A stretch of 64,000 nucleotides of DNA from Leptolyngbya sp. KIOST-1 (GTDB taxonomy: Bacteria > Cyanobacteriota > Cyanobacteriia > Phormidesmidales > Phormidesmidaceae), in assembly GCF_000763385.1 (NCBI RefSeq), contig NZ_JQFA01000002.1, forward strand, positions 1,178,001 through 1,242,000, given 5' to 3'. The notes below the pieces were generated by a model. That model had not been told where the DNA came from. It ran no database searches and saw only the letters and a program-made list of their open reading frames with translations. The position numbers were made by a program, and so were the translations under genes. Shown here piece after piece: positions 46,955-59,441 of this stretch. Each line of letters begins with the position of its first letter. Positions within the stretch are counted from its first letter, which is position 1.

Positions 46955-48850
46955 ATGGTAAGACTTCAACCCTGGCAGTGGGCGGTGCTGGCGCTGCCTC
47001 TGGTGGCAATCGTCGGCTTCCTGATGACCGCAGCGGCGGTGCAAATTCACGCCTGGGGATTGAACTGGATCTGGGGCGTGATCATCCTCATGCTGGTGCT
47101 GTGGCGGGGGCTGCTGGCCCGCTGGACTAAGCCCGTGTTCAAGCAGGTGGAAGAGGCTCTTGAGCAGGCTCAGCAGGAGTTGGATGAGGTGACCGAGGCA
47201 GAAGCGCCTGTGGGCATACCCAATGGCAAATCTGCCGCTGCCGCCCTGGAAGAAATTCTTGTTGCCGCCCAGGAAGACCCCCCGGTTTGGGAAGACTGGA
47301 ACCCGTTCTGGGAGCGCTGCCGCGATGTGGTGACGGCGGTGGCCCAGGCATACCACCCCAGCGTAAAGTATCCGCTGCTGAACATTTACCTGCCCGATGC
47401 CTACGGACTGCTGCGGGGCACCGTGGACGATGTCGATCGCTGGATTGAGACCCTGACCCCAGTGCTGGGCCAGGTCACCGTGGGCCAGGCGGTGCAGGGC
47501 TACGAGGTCTATCGCCGGGTGGAACCCTCGGCCCGCAAGCTTTGGCAGGCGTGGAACTGGGCGCAGTGGTTGATCAACCCCGCCGCCGCCGCCGCCCGCG
47601 CCCTGAGCGAACCGACGAATAACCTGGCCAACCAGCAGCTTTTGGGCAACCTGAACGCCCTGCTGCGGGAGGCCACCCTGCGGAACCTGTACCGCCAGTC
47701 GGTGGCGCTCTACAGCGGGGAGCTACCCGGCATGCCCAGCCCGGTCAAGCCTTTGCCCACCGCCCAAACCCAGACCCTGCGCGAGATTTTGGATCAGGCG
47801 GAGTCGGTGGAGGCCGTGGCCACTAAGCCCGTCAACATTCTGCTGGTGGGGCGCACCGGGGCAGGCAAGAGCAGCGTGATCAACACCCTGTTCGACGCCG
47901 AGCTGGCCGAGGTGGATGTGCTGCCCAGCACCGATAGCATCAGCACCTACCGCTGGCAGGGCGACGGGGAGGAAATCCTCACCCTGTGGGATTCTCCCGG
48001 CTACGAGCAGGTGGATCGCGCTGACTACCGCGACCAGCTGCTCGACTGCGCCCGCGAGGCCGACCTGCTGCTGCTGGTCACTCCCGCCCTCGACCCGGCC
48101 CTGCAAATGGATGCCGATCTGCTGCGCGACATGCGCGAAGAGGTGCCCGATCTGCCCGCCATTACGGCCCTGACGCAGGTAGATCGGCTGCGGCCCCTGC
48201 GGGAGTGGCAGCCCCCCTACGACTGGCAGTGGGGCAGTCGCCCCAAGGAACTGTCCATTCGCGAGGCCACCCGCTACCGGCAGGAGCAGCTGGGGGACCT
48301 GTGCAACCGGATTCTGCCCCTGGTCACCCGCGCTGGCGATCGCCCCGGATGGAATGCCGCTGCCCTGTCCACCGCCTTAGTTGAGCTGATCGACCCGGCC
48401 AAAGAGCTGCGGTTGGCCCGATTCTTGCGCGATCGCGAAACCAAGATCACAGCATCCGCCCGCCTGATCGATCGCTACCGCCTGCAGATGAGCACCACCC
48501 AGGGGGTGACCGCCTTTCTCAAAAGTCCGGTGCTCAAGTTTCTGGCCACCCTCACCACCGGCTCCCCGGCCCTGGCCTACCTGCTGGCCGAGCAGATTCC
48601 GGTGGAGCAGCTGCCTGTGGTGCTGGGCAAGCTCCAGCTCGCCTACGACCTGTTTAAGGTGGTGGCTCCCGCCCAGGTTCAGCTCGACCTGCTGGCCCTG
48701 TGGCCGCTGCTGCTGGAGCACAACGAGCAGCCCGATCGCGCCGCCTGGGCCTTTGGCCACGCCATGGTCGAATACTGGAGCCAGGAGCTTTCCATCGCCG
48801 ACACCCGGCCCCGCATTGAGCACTACCTGGAACAGTACCGCCACCGCTAA
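46955..48850 (+). CDS. Membrane-anchored GTPase (HSR1-related / DUF697-like)
   Basis: 631 residues from ATG 46955, with GAGGG upstream. Two hydrophobic segments at about residues 9-27 and 34-52 form an N-terminal hairpin anchor. A long helical region follows. The G domain begins near residue 290: G1 ILLVGRTGAGKSSVINTLF, G3 LWDSPGY, G4 ALTQVD. A helical C-terminal region follows. Such proteins are cyanobacterial membrane GTPases of unknown target. Complete and monocistronic. Confidence 0.82.
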   Translation: MVRLQPWQWAVLALPLVAIVGFLMTAAAVQIHAWGLNWIWGVIILMLVLWRGLLARWTKPVFKQVEEALEQAQQELDEVTEAEAPVGIPNGKSAAAALEEILVAAQEDPPVWEDWNPFWERCRDVVTAVAQAYHPSVKYPLLNIYLPDAYGLLRGTVDDVDRWIETLTPVLGQVTVGQAVQGYEVYRRVEPSARKLWQAWNWAQWLINPAAAAARALSEPTNNLANQQLLGNLNALLREATLRNLYRQSVALYSGELPGMPSPVKPLPTAQTQTLREILDQAESVEAVATKPVNILLVGRTGAGKSSVINTLFDAELAEVDVLPSTDSISTYRWQGDGEEILTLWDSPGYEQVDRADYRDQLLDCAREADLLLLVTPALDPALQMDADLLRDMREEVPDLPAITALTQVDRLRPLREWQPPYDWQWGSRPKELSIREATRYRQEQLGDLCNRILPLVTRAGDRPGWNAAALSTALVELIDPAKELRLARFLRDRETKITASARLIDRYRLQMSTTQGVTAFLKSPVLKFLATLTTGSPALAYLLAEQIPVEQLPVVLGKLQLAYDLFKVVAPAQVQLDLLALWPLLLEHNEQPDRAAWAFGHAMVEYWSQELSIADTRPRIEHYLEQYRHR

Positions 48851-48863
48851 TCGTTTCGCGGGG

Positions 48864-51620
48864 CTAGTTCTGGGGGTTCAGGCGGTTGGCGATTAGCGCC
48901 ACCACAATCATCGGCAGCGACACCCCGATGCAGATCAGCCACTGGTTGAGGTTTAGGGGGGCGGTGGAGAACAGGAAGTTCATCACGCCCACCTGGCTGA
49001 AGATGACCTGGAAAACAACCGCCACCAGAATGCCGTAGCCGATCGCCGAGACATCCCCCAGGGGCACCTTGCGCCCGCGCATGCGGGCGGCCACCGAGGC
49101 CCAGAACTGGCTGATGCTGAGCAGGTAGATAATCCGCCCCGCCACCAGGGCCTGAATCGCCATGGTGCGGGCCAGGGGAATGTCGCCCGTGGTGCGACGC
49201 ACCCACTCAAACATGCCGAAGATCAAAATCCAGTTGAACACGGAGATCAAGGCGATGCGCTTGAGCAGGTTCCTGGAGAGCAGCGGCTCGTTGGGGTTTC
49301 GGGGCGGGCGGTTCATCAGGGTGTGGGACTTGGGCTCGAAGGCCAGGGGCACGGTCATGGCGATGGAGTTGACCATGTTCAGCCACAGCACCTGGAGCGA
49401 GAGAATCGGCAGCACGTCGCCGCGCCCGATCAGCACGCTGAGCAGAATGGTCATCGACTCGCCGCCGTTGACCGGCAGGATAAAGGCGATCGCCTTCATC
49501 AGGTTGCCAAACACGTTGCGCCCTTCCTCCACCGCCGCCTCGATGGAGGCAAAGTTGTCGTCGGTGAGGATCATGTCGGCGGCTTCTTTGGCCACCTCGG
49601 TGCCGCTCTTGCCCATGGCGATGCCGATGTCGGCCTGCTTCAGAGCGGGGGCATCGTTGACGCCGTCGCCGGTCATCGCCACGATGTGGCCCTTCGACTG
49701 TAGCGCCTCCACCAGGCGCAGCTTTTGCTCCGGGGCGACGCGGGCAAACACCGAGCCATTCTGCACCGAGTTGGTGAGGTCGGACTGCTCGAATTTGGCC
49801 AGCTCCTGGCCGGTGTAGGCAATCACCTCATCGGTGGAGCTGAGGCCCATGCGATCGGCGATCGCCGCCGCCGTCACCTTGTGGTCGCCCGTGATCATCT
49901 TCACCTCGATGCCCGCCGTCTTGCAGGCCTCCACCGCCCTGGTCGCTTCGGCCCGGGGCGGGTCAATCATGCCCTGGAGGCCCAGGAAGACCATCCCCGA
50001 TTTGAGGTCGTCGTGGTCGATGTGGTGGCCGTGAAAGGCTTTGGCGGCAAAGCACAGCACCCGCAGCCCCCGCGAGGCCATCCGTTCGGCCTGCAGCAGA
50101 ATGTGGTCCCGGCCCCCGTCGTCGAGGGGCACGGCCTGGGCCTCGGTGGTGAGGAGGCGATCGCAGCGGGCCACCAGCGCCTCCACCGACCCCTTGGCCA
50201 GCAACCACTGCCCCGCAGTATCCTGCTGGTGCAGGGTAGCCATGTACTGAAACTCAGACTCGAAGGGGATGCTGTCGATGCGGGGGTAGCTGTGGTTGAG
50301 TTCGGTGCGCTCAAACCCAGCTTTGCGGGCGGCTACCAGCAGCGCTCCCTCGGTGGGGTCGCCCACCACGCCCCAGCGGTGGTCGCTGTGCTCCAGCTCC
50401 GAGTCATTGCACAGCATACCCACAATCAGGCACTGGCGCAGGGGGGCGGCCATCGCCTCGGGAGGCACCGGGTTGTCCTCGCCGTCGCGCAGTTCGCCGT
50501 GGGGGGTGTAGCCCTCCCCGGTGAGGTCGTAGTGGCGATCGCCCGCGTAGATGCTCTGCACCGTCATCTGGTTTTCGGTCAGGGTGCCGGTTTTGTCCGA
50601 GCAAATCACCGTAGCGCTGCCCAGGGTTTCGACCGCGGGCAGCTTACGCACAATGGCGTTGCGGCGGGCCATCCGCGACACCCCGATCGCCAGGGTGATG
50701 GTGACCACGGCGGGCAGCCCCTCGGGAATGGCGCTCACCGCCAGGGCCACCGCCGCCTCAAACATTTGCAATGGCGAATTGCCCCAGGCCATGCCCACCG
50801 CAAAGGTCAGGGCCGCCACCCCTAAAATCACGTAGAGCAGAGTCTTACTGAAGCGGTCGAACTTGCGGGTCAGGGGGGTCACCAGGGTGGTGCTCTCCTC
50901 CATCAGCTTGGAGATGCGCCCAGTTTCGGTGCTGAGCCCAGTTTCGACCACAATGCCTTCGCCCTGGCCAAAGGTGACGAAGCTGCCCGCGTAGGCCATA
51001 TTGTGGCGCTCGGCCAGGGGCGTATCGGCGGCCAGGGACTTCAGGTGGGGCTGCTTTTCCACCGCCACCGACTCGCCGGTCAGGCCCGACTCGTTGATTT
51101 GCAGGGTGCGCCCCCGCAGCAGGCGCAGGTCGGCGGGTACCTTGTCGCCGGAGGCCAGCAGCACGATGTCGCCGGGCACCAGATCCCGCGACGACACCTG
51201 CACCTGCTGACCGTCGCGGCGCACCATGGCGTCGGTGGTGACCGAGGAGGCCAGGGCCGCGATCGCGCTTTCGGCCTTTGACTCCTGCACAAAGCCGATG
51301 ATGGCGTTGATCACCGTCACTCCCCAGATCACCCCGGCATTCACCCAGGAGCCCAGCAGCGCCTTGATCAACCCGGCAATCAGCAGAATGTAGAGCAACG
51401 GCTGATTGAACTGCAGCAAAAACAAAACAATTGGATGCTTGCCCTTTTTGCCCTTCAGTTCGTTGGCCCCGTAGCGCTCCAGCCGCGCCTGGGCCTCCTG
51501 GGTCGAGAGCCCGGTTTCGGGGTCAACCCCCAGCTGCTGGGTGATCTCCCGACCCTCGACCTGGTGCCAGATCAGGGTGGAGCGATCGTTGGATTTGGGT
51601 GTCGAAAGCTGTTGAGCCAC
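48864..51620 (-). CDS. Cation-transporting P-type ATPase (P2, PacL/PMA-like)
   Basis: About 918 residues. I choose GTG 51620 because GGAGG lies 8 bases upstream; an ATG at 51638 has no such site and overlaps a tandem repeat. Motifs are an N-terminal cation ATPase domain, LTGESVAVEK (actuator), PEGLPAVVTITLAIG (ion site in M4), the phosphorylated Asp in DKTGTLTENQM, GDPTEGALLVAARKAGF and the hinge TGDGVNDAPALKQADIGIAMG. Ten membrane segments are expected. Ca2+ is the most likely cargo by similarity to SERCA/PacL types, though Na+ or H+ cannot be excluded. Confidence 0.9.
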   Translation of the reverse strand: MAQQLSTPKSNDRSTLIWHQVEGREITQQLGVDPETGLSTQEAQARLERYGANELKGKKGKHPIVLFLLQFNQPLLYILLIAGLIKALLGSWVNAGVIWGVTVINAIIGFVQESKAESAIAALASSVTTDAMVRRDGQQVQVSSRDLVPGDIVLLASGDKVPADLRLLRGRTLQINESGLTGESVAVEKQPHLKSLAADTPLAERHNMAYAGSFVTFGQGEGIVVETGLSTETGRISKLMEESTTLVTPLTRKFDRFSKTLLYVILGVAALTFAVGMAWGNSPLQMFEAAVALAVSAIPEGLPAVVTITLAIGVSRMARRNAIVRKLPAVETLGSATVICSDKTGTLTENQMTVQSIYAGDRHYDLTGEGYTPHGELRDGEDNPVPPEAMAAPLRQCLIVGMLCNDSELEHSDHRWGVVGDPTEGALLVAARKAGFERTELNHSYPRIDSIPFESEFQYMATLHQQDTAGQWLLAKGSVEALVARCDRLLTTEAQAVPLDDGGRDHILLQAERMASRGLRVLCFAAKAFHGHHIDHDDLKSGMVFLGLQGMIDPPRAEATRAVEACKTAGIEVKMITGDHKVTAAAIADRMGLSSTDEVIAYTGQELAKFEQSDLTNSVQNGSVFARVAPEQKLRLVEALQSKGHIVAMTGDGVNDAPALKQADIGIAMGKSGTEVAKEAADMILTDDNFASIEAAVEEGRNVFGNLMKAIAFILPVNGGESMTILLSVLIGRGDVLPILSLQVLWLNMVNSIAMTVPLAFEPKSHTLMNRPPRNPNEPLLSRNLLKRIALISVFNWILIFGMFEWVRRTTGDIPLARTMAIQALVAGRIIYLLSISQFWASVAARMRGRKVPLGDVSAIGYGILVAVVFQVIFSQVGVMNFLFSTAPLNLNQWLICIGVSLPMIVVALIANRLNPQN

Positions 51621-51636
51621 AGCTGTATCCTCCGTC

Positions 51637-51678
51637 ATGGGCAGTTGGGCATGGGCAGTTGGGCCTGGGCAGTTGGGC
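51637..51678. repeat. 14-bp tandem repeat, three copies, before the ATPase
   Basis: The unit ATGGGCAGTTGGGC occurs three times (the last begins CT). It immediately precedes the ATPase start and creates an in-frame-shifted upstream ATG on the minus strand. Confidence 0.9.
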
Positions 51679-51743
51679 CAAGTTCGCGTGGCGGGAATAG
51701 GGTGGGGCCCTGTAGTCCTGGGCCACTGGGCCTGACCCCGCAC

Positions 51744-52045
51744 CTCTGCCGTCAGGGAAGGGCCAACCTATAACCTTAGACCCATCTCTAAAGCACGACG
51801 TCCGCCCAAGGAAAGAGGCAGGCTAAACCCAGTGGCCAGGGCCAGACGCTCAAACAGGCGCGTAATTCTACGCTAAAGGGTAAAGTCGTGGCTTTGGCCG
51901 CTTCTACACCAGAATTAACCGTCGCCGCCCCCACCCTGTTGTCCCTGAGGCAACTGGGATACAGCCGCAGAAGTAGGCCAACCTGGGCTATCCTAGCTAC
52001 CGGGCCGTAGCGTCAAACTACCGGCTCTGAACCCCAGGAAAAGCC
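51744..52045. other. 302-bp intergenic region before mgtE
   Basis: It must carry the mgtE promoter. I searched by eye for a magnesium (M-box) riboswitch and see none of its conserved core. AGGAAAA before ATG 52046 is a fair ribosome site. Nothing else is recognised. Confidence 0.4.
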
Positions 52046-53392
52046 ATGATCCATGAGGCCGCTCAAGAGGAACTGCAAGCGCTGCTGGAGGCAGGGCGCT
52101 TTGACGCGGCCCAGGCTCTGCTGAAGCCGATGCAGTCCGCCGACGTGGCTGACGCCATCGACGAGTTGCCCGTGACCCTCCAGGCGGTGGCTTTTCGCCT
52201 GCTGCCCAAGGACGAGGCGATCGAGGTATACGAGTATCTGCCGGGGCGGGTGCAGCAGTCGCTGCTGGAGGATTTTAAGAATCCTGAGGTGCTGGACATC
52301 ATCGATCGCATGTCCCCCGACGATCGCGCCCGCCTGTTCGACGAGTTGCCCGCCAAGGTGGTGCGGCGACTCACCCTCCAGCTCAGCCCCGCCGAGCGCG
52401 AGGCCACCGCCCGACTGCTGGGCTACCCCCCCGACAGCGCCGGACGGATCATGACCTCCGAGTTTGTCGCCCTGCGCGAGACCTTCACCGTCGAGCAGGC
52501 CCTCGATCGCATTCGCCACCTGGCCGAAACCTCCGAAACCATCTACACCCTCTACGTGCTCGACAATTCCCGGCACCTGATCGGGGCCCTCTCCCTGCGC
52601 GACCTGGTGGTGGCCCAACCGGAGCGTACCCTGCAGGACTTGATGCAGCGGGACATCATCTATGTGCAAACCGACACCGACCAGGAAGAAGCGGCGCGGA
52701 TGATTCAGCGCTACGACTTTCTGGCCCTGCCCGTGGTCGACCGCGAACAACGCCTGGTCGGCATCGTCACCATTGACGACCTGATGGATGTGATCGAAGC
52801 CGAGGTTACCGAAGACATTTACACCGCTGGCGGCGTTCAGAGCATTGGCGACAGCTATTTTGAGACCGGGCTATTCACCGTAGCGCGCAAGCGAGTGGTG
52901 TGGCTCTTGGTGCTGCTGCTCACCAACACCGGCACCATTGCGGTAATTCAGGGGCAGGAGGCGCTGCTAGAGCAGGTGATTGTGCTGGCCGCCTTCATTC
53001 CGCTGCTAATCGATACTGGCGGCAATGTCGGCGCCCAGTCCTCTACGGTCGTGATTCGAGGCCTAAACACCGACGAAGTGCGATCGTCGCAAATGGTCAG
53101 AATTGTCTGGCGAGAGGCCCTGGCGGGGCTGCTGCTGGGGCTGATGATGGGCGTGCTGGTGACCATCTGGGCCTACCTGCCCGATCGCAACCTGGGGGTA
53201 GCGCTATCGGTGGGCATCAGCCTGGTGGGCATCTCGGTGCTGGCTTCTTTTGCCGGGTCGGCACTGCCGTTTTTGTTTAAGGCCCTCAAGTTTGACCCAG
53301 CCCTGATGTCGGCTCCTTTCATTACCACGGCAGTGGATGTGATTGGGGTGCTGATCTATCTCAATGTGGCTCGCACGATTTTGGGGATTTAG
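52046..53392 (+). CDS. mgtE: Magnesium transporter MgtE
   Basis: Magnesium channel of the inner membrane, gated by Mg2+ bound to its cytosolic part. 448 residues: N domain of helical repeats (ALLEAGRFDAAQALLKPM), two CBS domains (about residues 130-255: PPDSAGRIMTSEFVAL, DIIYVQTDTDQEEAARMIQRYDFLALPVVD) and five membrane segments from residue 285, with the pore motif DTGGNVGAQSSTVVIRGL. Confidence 0.95.
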   Translation: MIHEAAQEELQALLEAGRFDAAQALLKPMQSADVADAIDELPVTLQAVAFRLLPKDEAIEVYEYLPGRVQQSLLEDFKNPEVLDIIDRMSPDDRARLFDELPAKVVRRLTLQLSPAEREATARLLGYPPDSAGRIMTSEFVALRETFTVEQALDRIRHLAETSETIYTLYVLDNSRHLIGALSLRDLVVAQPERTLQDLMQRDIIYVQTDTDQEEAARMIQRYDFLALPVVDREQRLVGIVTIDDLMDVIEAEVTEDIYTAGGVQSIGDSYFETGLFTVARKRVVWLLVLLLTNTGTIAVIQGQEALLEQVIVLAAFIPLLIDTGGNVGAQSSTVVIRGLNTDEVRSSQMVRIVWREALAGLLLGLMMGVLVTIWAYLPDRNLGVALSVGISLVGISVLASFAGSALPFLFKALKFDPALMSAPFITTAVDVIGVLIYLNVARTILGI

Positions 53393-53557
53393 GTGTTAGG
53401 TGTCGGGGGTCAGGTACAAGGTATCGGTTATACGGTACGAGGTGCACGGTGCACGGTAAAGCCGCAAACCGTACACCGCTTGCCGCATCCCCCCAGAGCC
53501 CAAGGCCCTACCCTTAAGCCTTAAACCTCATACCTTAAGCCTCCACCCCAAACGCCC

Positions 53558-54235
53558 ATGTCTCACCCAACTGCAATCGTCTTACTGTCTGGCGGACTGG
53601 ACTCGGCTACCGCTGCTGCCCAGGCGATCGCCGATGGTTATGACCTGGTGGCGCTGTCGTTCAACTACGGCCAGCGGCACCAGCGAGAACTGGAGGCGGC
53701 CAAGGCGGTGGCGGAGCATTTGGCGATCGCGGATCACCACTTTATCGACGTCAACCTGGCCCAGTGGGGAGCGTCATCCCTCACTGACTTGACCCAGCAG
53801 CTACCCCAGGACGGCCTTGAGTCGGGGATTCCCTCCACCTACGTGCCGGGGCGCAACACGGTGTTCATTGCCCTGGCCCTGGCCCTGGCTGAGGCCAAGG
53901 GGGCGGTCGCGGTGTACCTGGGCATCAATGCGGTGGATTATTCCGGCTATCCCGACTGTCGGCCCGAGTATCTGGCGGCTTTTCAGCAGCTGGCGCAGCT
54001 CTCCTCCAAGGCGGGACTGGAGGGCCATGCCCCCCAACTGGTGGCGCCGCTGGTGATGGACTCCAAGGTGGACATTGTGCGTCGCGCCGTGGCGCTGGGG
54101 GTGCCAATCGCCGCCACCTGGTCCTGCTACCAGGGTGGGCCTACGCCCTGCGGCCGCTGTGACTCCTGCCGAATACGCGATCGCGCCCTGATCGACGCGG
54201 GCTACTCGGAGCTGGCGACCGGAGTGCAGCTTTAG
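53558..54235 (+). CDS. queC: 7-cyano-7-deazaguanine synthase
   Basis: Makes preQ0 from 7-carboxy-7-deazaguanine, ammonia and ATP in queuosine synthesis. 225 residues. The PP-loop is [28 protein letters not shown] and the [17 protein letters not shown] motif follow. The zinc site is at the C-terminus: [18 protein letters not shown] with four Cys. No other queuosine gene lies nearby. Confidence 0.95.
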   Translation: MSHPTAIVLLSGGLDSATAAAQAIADGYDLVALSFNYGQRHQRELEAAKAVAEHLAIADHHFIDVNLAQWGASSLTDLTQQLPQDGLESGIPSTYVPGRNTVFIALALALAEAKGAVAVYLGINAVDYSGYPDCRPEYLAAFQQLAQLSSKAGLEGHAPQLVAPLVMDSKVDIVRRAVALGVPIAATWSCYQGGPTPCGRCDSCRIRDRALIDAGYSELATGVQL

Positions 54236-54657
54236 CGCCAGGCGATCGAAAGGGCTGATGGATCATCAGGGCTAGAGCATCGGTTCAGTATGGCTGCGAT
54301 CTCGAATCTGCCACCACAGGGTCTACAGAGCCCTACCGATTCCTTGGCAGAACAAAGGTTTAAACCGATGATCGATCGCTCCTTTCCGTCGGGTCCAGGG
54401 CGGCGGAACGCCCCTGGTCGAGGGGGGTCTGGGGCCAGCGACATGGCCCCAGTAGCACCCTGGGCTTACCGCCGCAGTTGTGGCTCGCATGCCCCTAGCC
54501 TCGCGGCAAAACAAATACTGTACCGACGATCTAGCGAAGGCACTCGCCGTATCCAGTGGCTTACTCGCTGGAGCAGTTTTGACTCACCCCGCCCTCCGGG
54601 CACCCCTCCAAAGGAGGGGACAGCGTTATCCCGAACTGCGGTTACTGCCTCAAGGCG
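54236..54657. other. 422-bp intergenic region between queC and ackA
   Basis: Convergent spacer. It contains a perfect 9-bp stem at 54429-54452 (CTGGGGCCA / TGGCCCCAG) and a further imperfect hairpin around 54395-54420, but no T run. Frames here lack coding character. Confidence 0.45.
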
Positions 54658-55860
54658 CTAAAGGAGGGCCAGGCAGGCCTGGGCGATCGCCCATTCTTCC
54701 TGGGTGTGGATCACCAGCGATCGCACCCTGGAATTATCACTGGCAATATCCTGGTCCTCCTTGGAGCGAGTCAGGTCTGACCGCAGTCGCAGCCCCAGAA
54801 ACTCAAAGGGCGCGCAGGCCTGCTGCCACACCAGAGGGCTATTTTCGCCAATGCCAGCGGTAAACACCACCGCATCCAGCCCGCCCAGGCTGGCGACCAT
54901 GCCGCCCATTTCGCGGCGCAGGCGGTGAATAAAGGTATCAAAGGCGAGCTGGGCCTGGGGGTTGCCCCCCTCCATCGCCTCAACCACCGATCGCATGTCA
55001 TTGGATTGGCCCGACAGCCCTTGCAGGCCAGACTCTTTGTTCAGCAAGCGATCGAGTTGGTCGGCGCTGTAGCCCTCCTGACGCATCAGGTAAATCAAAA
55101 TGCCGGGATCAACGCTGCCCGAGCGGCTACCCATCATCAGCCCATCCAGGGGCGTAAAGCCCATCGTAGTATCCACGCTAATGCCACCCTTCACCGCCGC
55201 CAGGGAGCAGCCGTTGCCCAGGTGGCAGGTGAGAATTTTCAGTTCAGCCAGATCGCAGTTCATCATATCGGCGGTCCGCTGGGCCACGTACTGGTGGCTA
55301 ATGCCGTGGAAACCGTAGCGGCGAATACCCTGCTCGACCCAGGCGTGGGGGCCGGGGTAGGTGGCGGCGGCCTCGGGCATGCGGGCGTGGAAAGCGGTAT
55401 CGAACACCGCCACCTGGGGCCGGTCACCCAAAATGTCCTCCAGGGCCTCAATGCCCTGCAAATTCGCTGGGTTGTGGGCCGGGGCCAGGGGAATCAACCG
55501 TTCGATGGCCGCTTTAACCCGATCGTCTATGCGTACGCTGTCGATGTACTCGCGCCCGCCGTGCACCACCCGGTGGCCCACGACATCGATGGCGGCAAGA
55601 CCCTCAAGCACCTGGGTTGGCCCATCCACCAACGTATTTACCATCGCCTTTAGGCCCTTGGCTTTGTCGGTAATGGGCAGCACCTGCTGAATGGTTTCGC
55701 CCCCACCGCTGGCGGAGAGTTCCACCTTGCCCGGCTGGTGGGTCCAGTCGAGGGCGGCGCGCCAGAGGGGCTGGGGTACCGCGCCCACGTCCCCCTGGCT
55801 GAGGTCAAACAGACAGCTTTTGTGGCTGCTCGACCCGGCATTGAGCACGAGAATTTTCAT
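54658..55860 (-). CDS. ackA: Acetate kinase
   Basis: Converts acetyl phosphate and ADP to acetate and ATP, or the reverse. 400 residues, the family size. Motifs are the N-terminal ILVLNAGSSSHKSCLFD, the VVHGG and HLGNGCSLAAVKGGISVDTTMGFTPLDGLMMGSRSG region, and VVFTAGIGENSPLV near the C-terminus. Phosphotransacetylase and phosphoketolase are not in this window. The histidine phosphatase gene lies 96 bases upstream on its strand side. Confidence 0.96.
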   Translation of the reverse strand: MKILVLNAGSSSHKSCLFDLSQGDVGAVPQPLWRAALDWTHQPGKVELSASGGGETIQQVLPITDKAKGLKAMVNTLVDGPTQVLEGLAAIDVVGHRVVHGGREYIDSVRIDDRVKAAIERLIPLAPAHNPANLQGIEALEDILGDRPQVAVFDTAFHARMPEAAATYPGPHAWVEQGIRRYGFHGISHQYVAQRTADMMNCDLAELKILTCHLGNGCSLAAVKGGISVDTTMGFTPLDGLMMGSRSGSVDPGILIYLMRQEGYSADQLDRLLNKESGLQGLSGQSNDMRSVVEAMEGGNPQAQLAFDTFIHRLRREMGGMVASLGGLDAVVFTAGIGENSPLVWQQACAPFEFLGLRLRSDLTRSKEDQDIASDNSRVRSLVIHTQEEWAIAQACLALL

Positions 55861-55956
55861 GGCACCCTACGTCCCTCGGCCATCATCGTCCCACCGTGTG
55901 ATCCACCAGTCGCCCAAAATCCAAAATCTAACCTCCAAAATTGGCACCCCAATTCC

Positions 55957-56595
55957 CTACGTTCCCGGCCTTGAATCTAGCTCCTCTGGCAAGTGGGAGC
56001 GATCGCCGTGCTTGACCAGCATGGGACCGTGGCGGTCGAAGCAGACCAGGCTCACCGAGGCGACGGGCAGGTGAATGCGATCGCGGTACCGACCGCTATC
56101 GATGCCCAACAGGTTACAGAGAATCAGCCGAATCGTTGTCTTGTGGGACACAATCAGCACATTGCCTTCTGTGTGGTTGGCCTCAATTTCGGCCACTACC
56201 AGCGAAGCGCGGCTGGCCACCTGTACCCCGGTTTCACCACCGGTTGGTGGGTTCCAGGCGGGTTCGGTCAGCCAGCGAATGTAGTCGTCGTTGTAGTGCT
56301 CGTGCACGTACTCGTGGGTTTTTTCTTCCCACTCGCCAAAGAACATTTCCTTGAGTCCATCGCGCAGCTGCATGGTCTGGCCAATCGCCTGACAGAGGGG
56401 CGTCGCCGTAGCCACGGTGCGCTTCAGCGGGCTGGCGTAGACCGCCTGCCACTCCAGGCGCTGGTACTTGTCGGCAAAGGCCTGGGCCATCGCCGTGCCA
56501 GCCTCGGTCAGGTTTACGTCAGTAAAGCCACAGTAGGTGCCAGTCTGGCTCGATTCGGTTTCGCCGTGGCGGAGGAAGTAGAGGTGGAGGGACAT
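55957..56595 (-). CDS. Histidine phosphatase (phosphoglycerate-mutase-like)
   Basis: 212 residues. FLRHGETESSQTGTYCG carries the catalytic RHG; AVYASPLKRTVATA, LKEMFFGEWEEKTHEYV and VLIVSHKTTIRLILCNLLG complete the phosphate pocket with the second His. Proteins of this size act on varied phosphorylated metabolites; the substrate is unclear. Its neighbours are ackA and glgP, all on the minus strand. Confidence 0.85.
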   Translation of the reverse strand: MSLHLYFLRHGETESSQTGTYCGFTDVNLTEAGTAMAQAFADKYQRLEWQAVYASPLKRTVATATPLCQAIGQTMQLRDGLKEMFFGEWEEKTHEYVHEHYNDDYIRWLTEPAWNPPTGGETGVQVASRASLVVAEIEANHTEGNVLIVSHKTTIRLILCNLLGIDSGRYRDRIHLPVASVSLVCFDRHGPMLVKHGDRSHLPEELDSRPGT

Positions 56596-56666
56596 GGGGA
56601 GAGTGGATGGGTGGGGGAGTGGGAGGGTAGGAGAGTGGATGGGTCGGGGAGTGGGAGCGTGGGAGA
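56593..56666. repeat. GTGGGAGAGTGGATGG repeat tract
   Basis: Irregular 8-12-base units of GGGGAGTGGGAG/GAGAGTGGATGGGT between the phosphatase and glgP. Same style as the tracts near 24.9, 27.3 and 37.6 kb. Confidence 0.7.
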
Positions 56667-56706
56667 GTGGGCCTGAGTTTGAGCTTGGACTAACCCGCCT
56701 ACCCGC

Positions 56707-59232
<2,526 letters not shown>

Positions 59233-59351
59233 GGGGGGCTCCTGAACAGAGTCAGAATGGGCGAAGGGCGTAATCTGCGATGCCTTTTGTCGCCACTGTA
59301 AAGGAAATAGGTTATGAACGGGTTTAGACCCGGAAAGGCTTAACGTTCAAA

Positions 59352-59386
59352 CAGACCTCCGAGGTTTTGAAAACCTCGGAGGTCTG
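59352..59386. repeat. 35-bp palindrome, copy 1
   Basis: CAGACCTCCGAGGTTTT and its complement surround a single central G. The 33-base core is the same as at 60333-60365 except for the centre base. It lies between glgP and the membrane protein gene. Confidence 0.92.
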
Positions 59387-59441
59387 GAAAGGTAGCCCTC
59401 GCCCATCGGATCGACGGAGACAGCAGCAACGCCCGGACCCA

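Noticed and set aside
49725..50825. A 366-codon frame antisense to the P-type ATPase
   Set aside because: His/Gly/Val-rich shadow of a conserved gene with no recognisable product.
51744..52045. Magnesium riboswitch before mgtE
   Set aside because: The conserved M-box core was not recognised; a covariance-model search would decide.
54290..54661. A 123-codon frame between queC and ackA
   Set aside because: Composition of hairpin-rich spacer; no start site or product.
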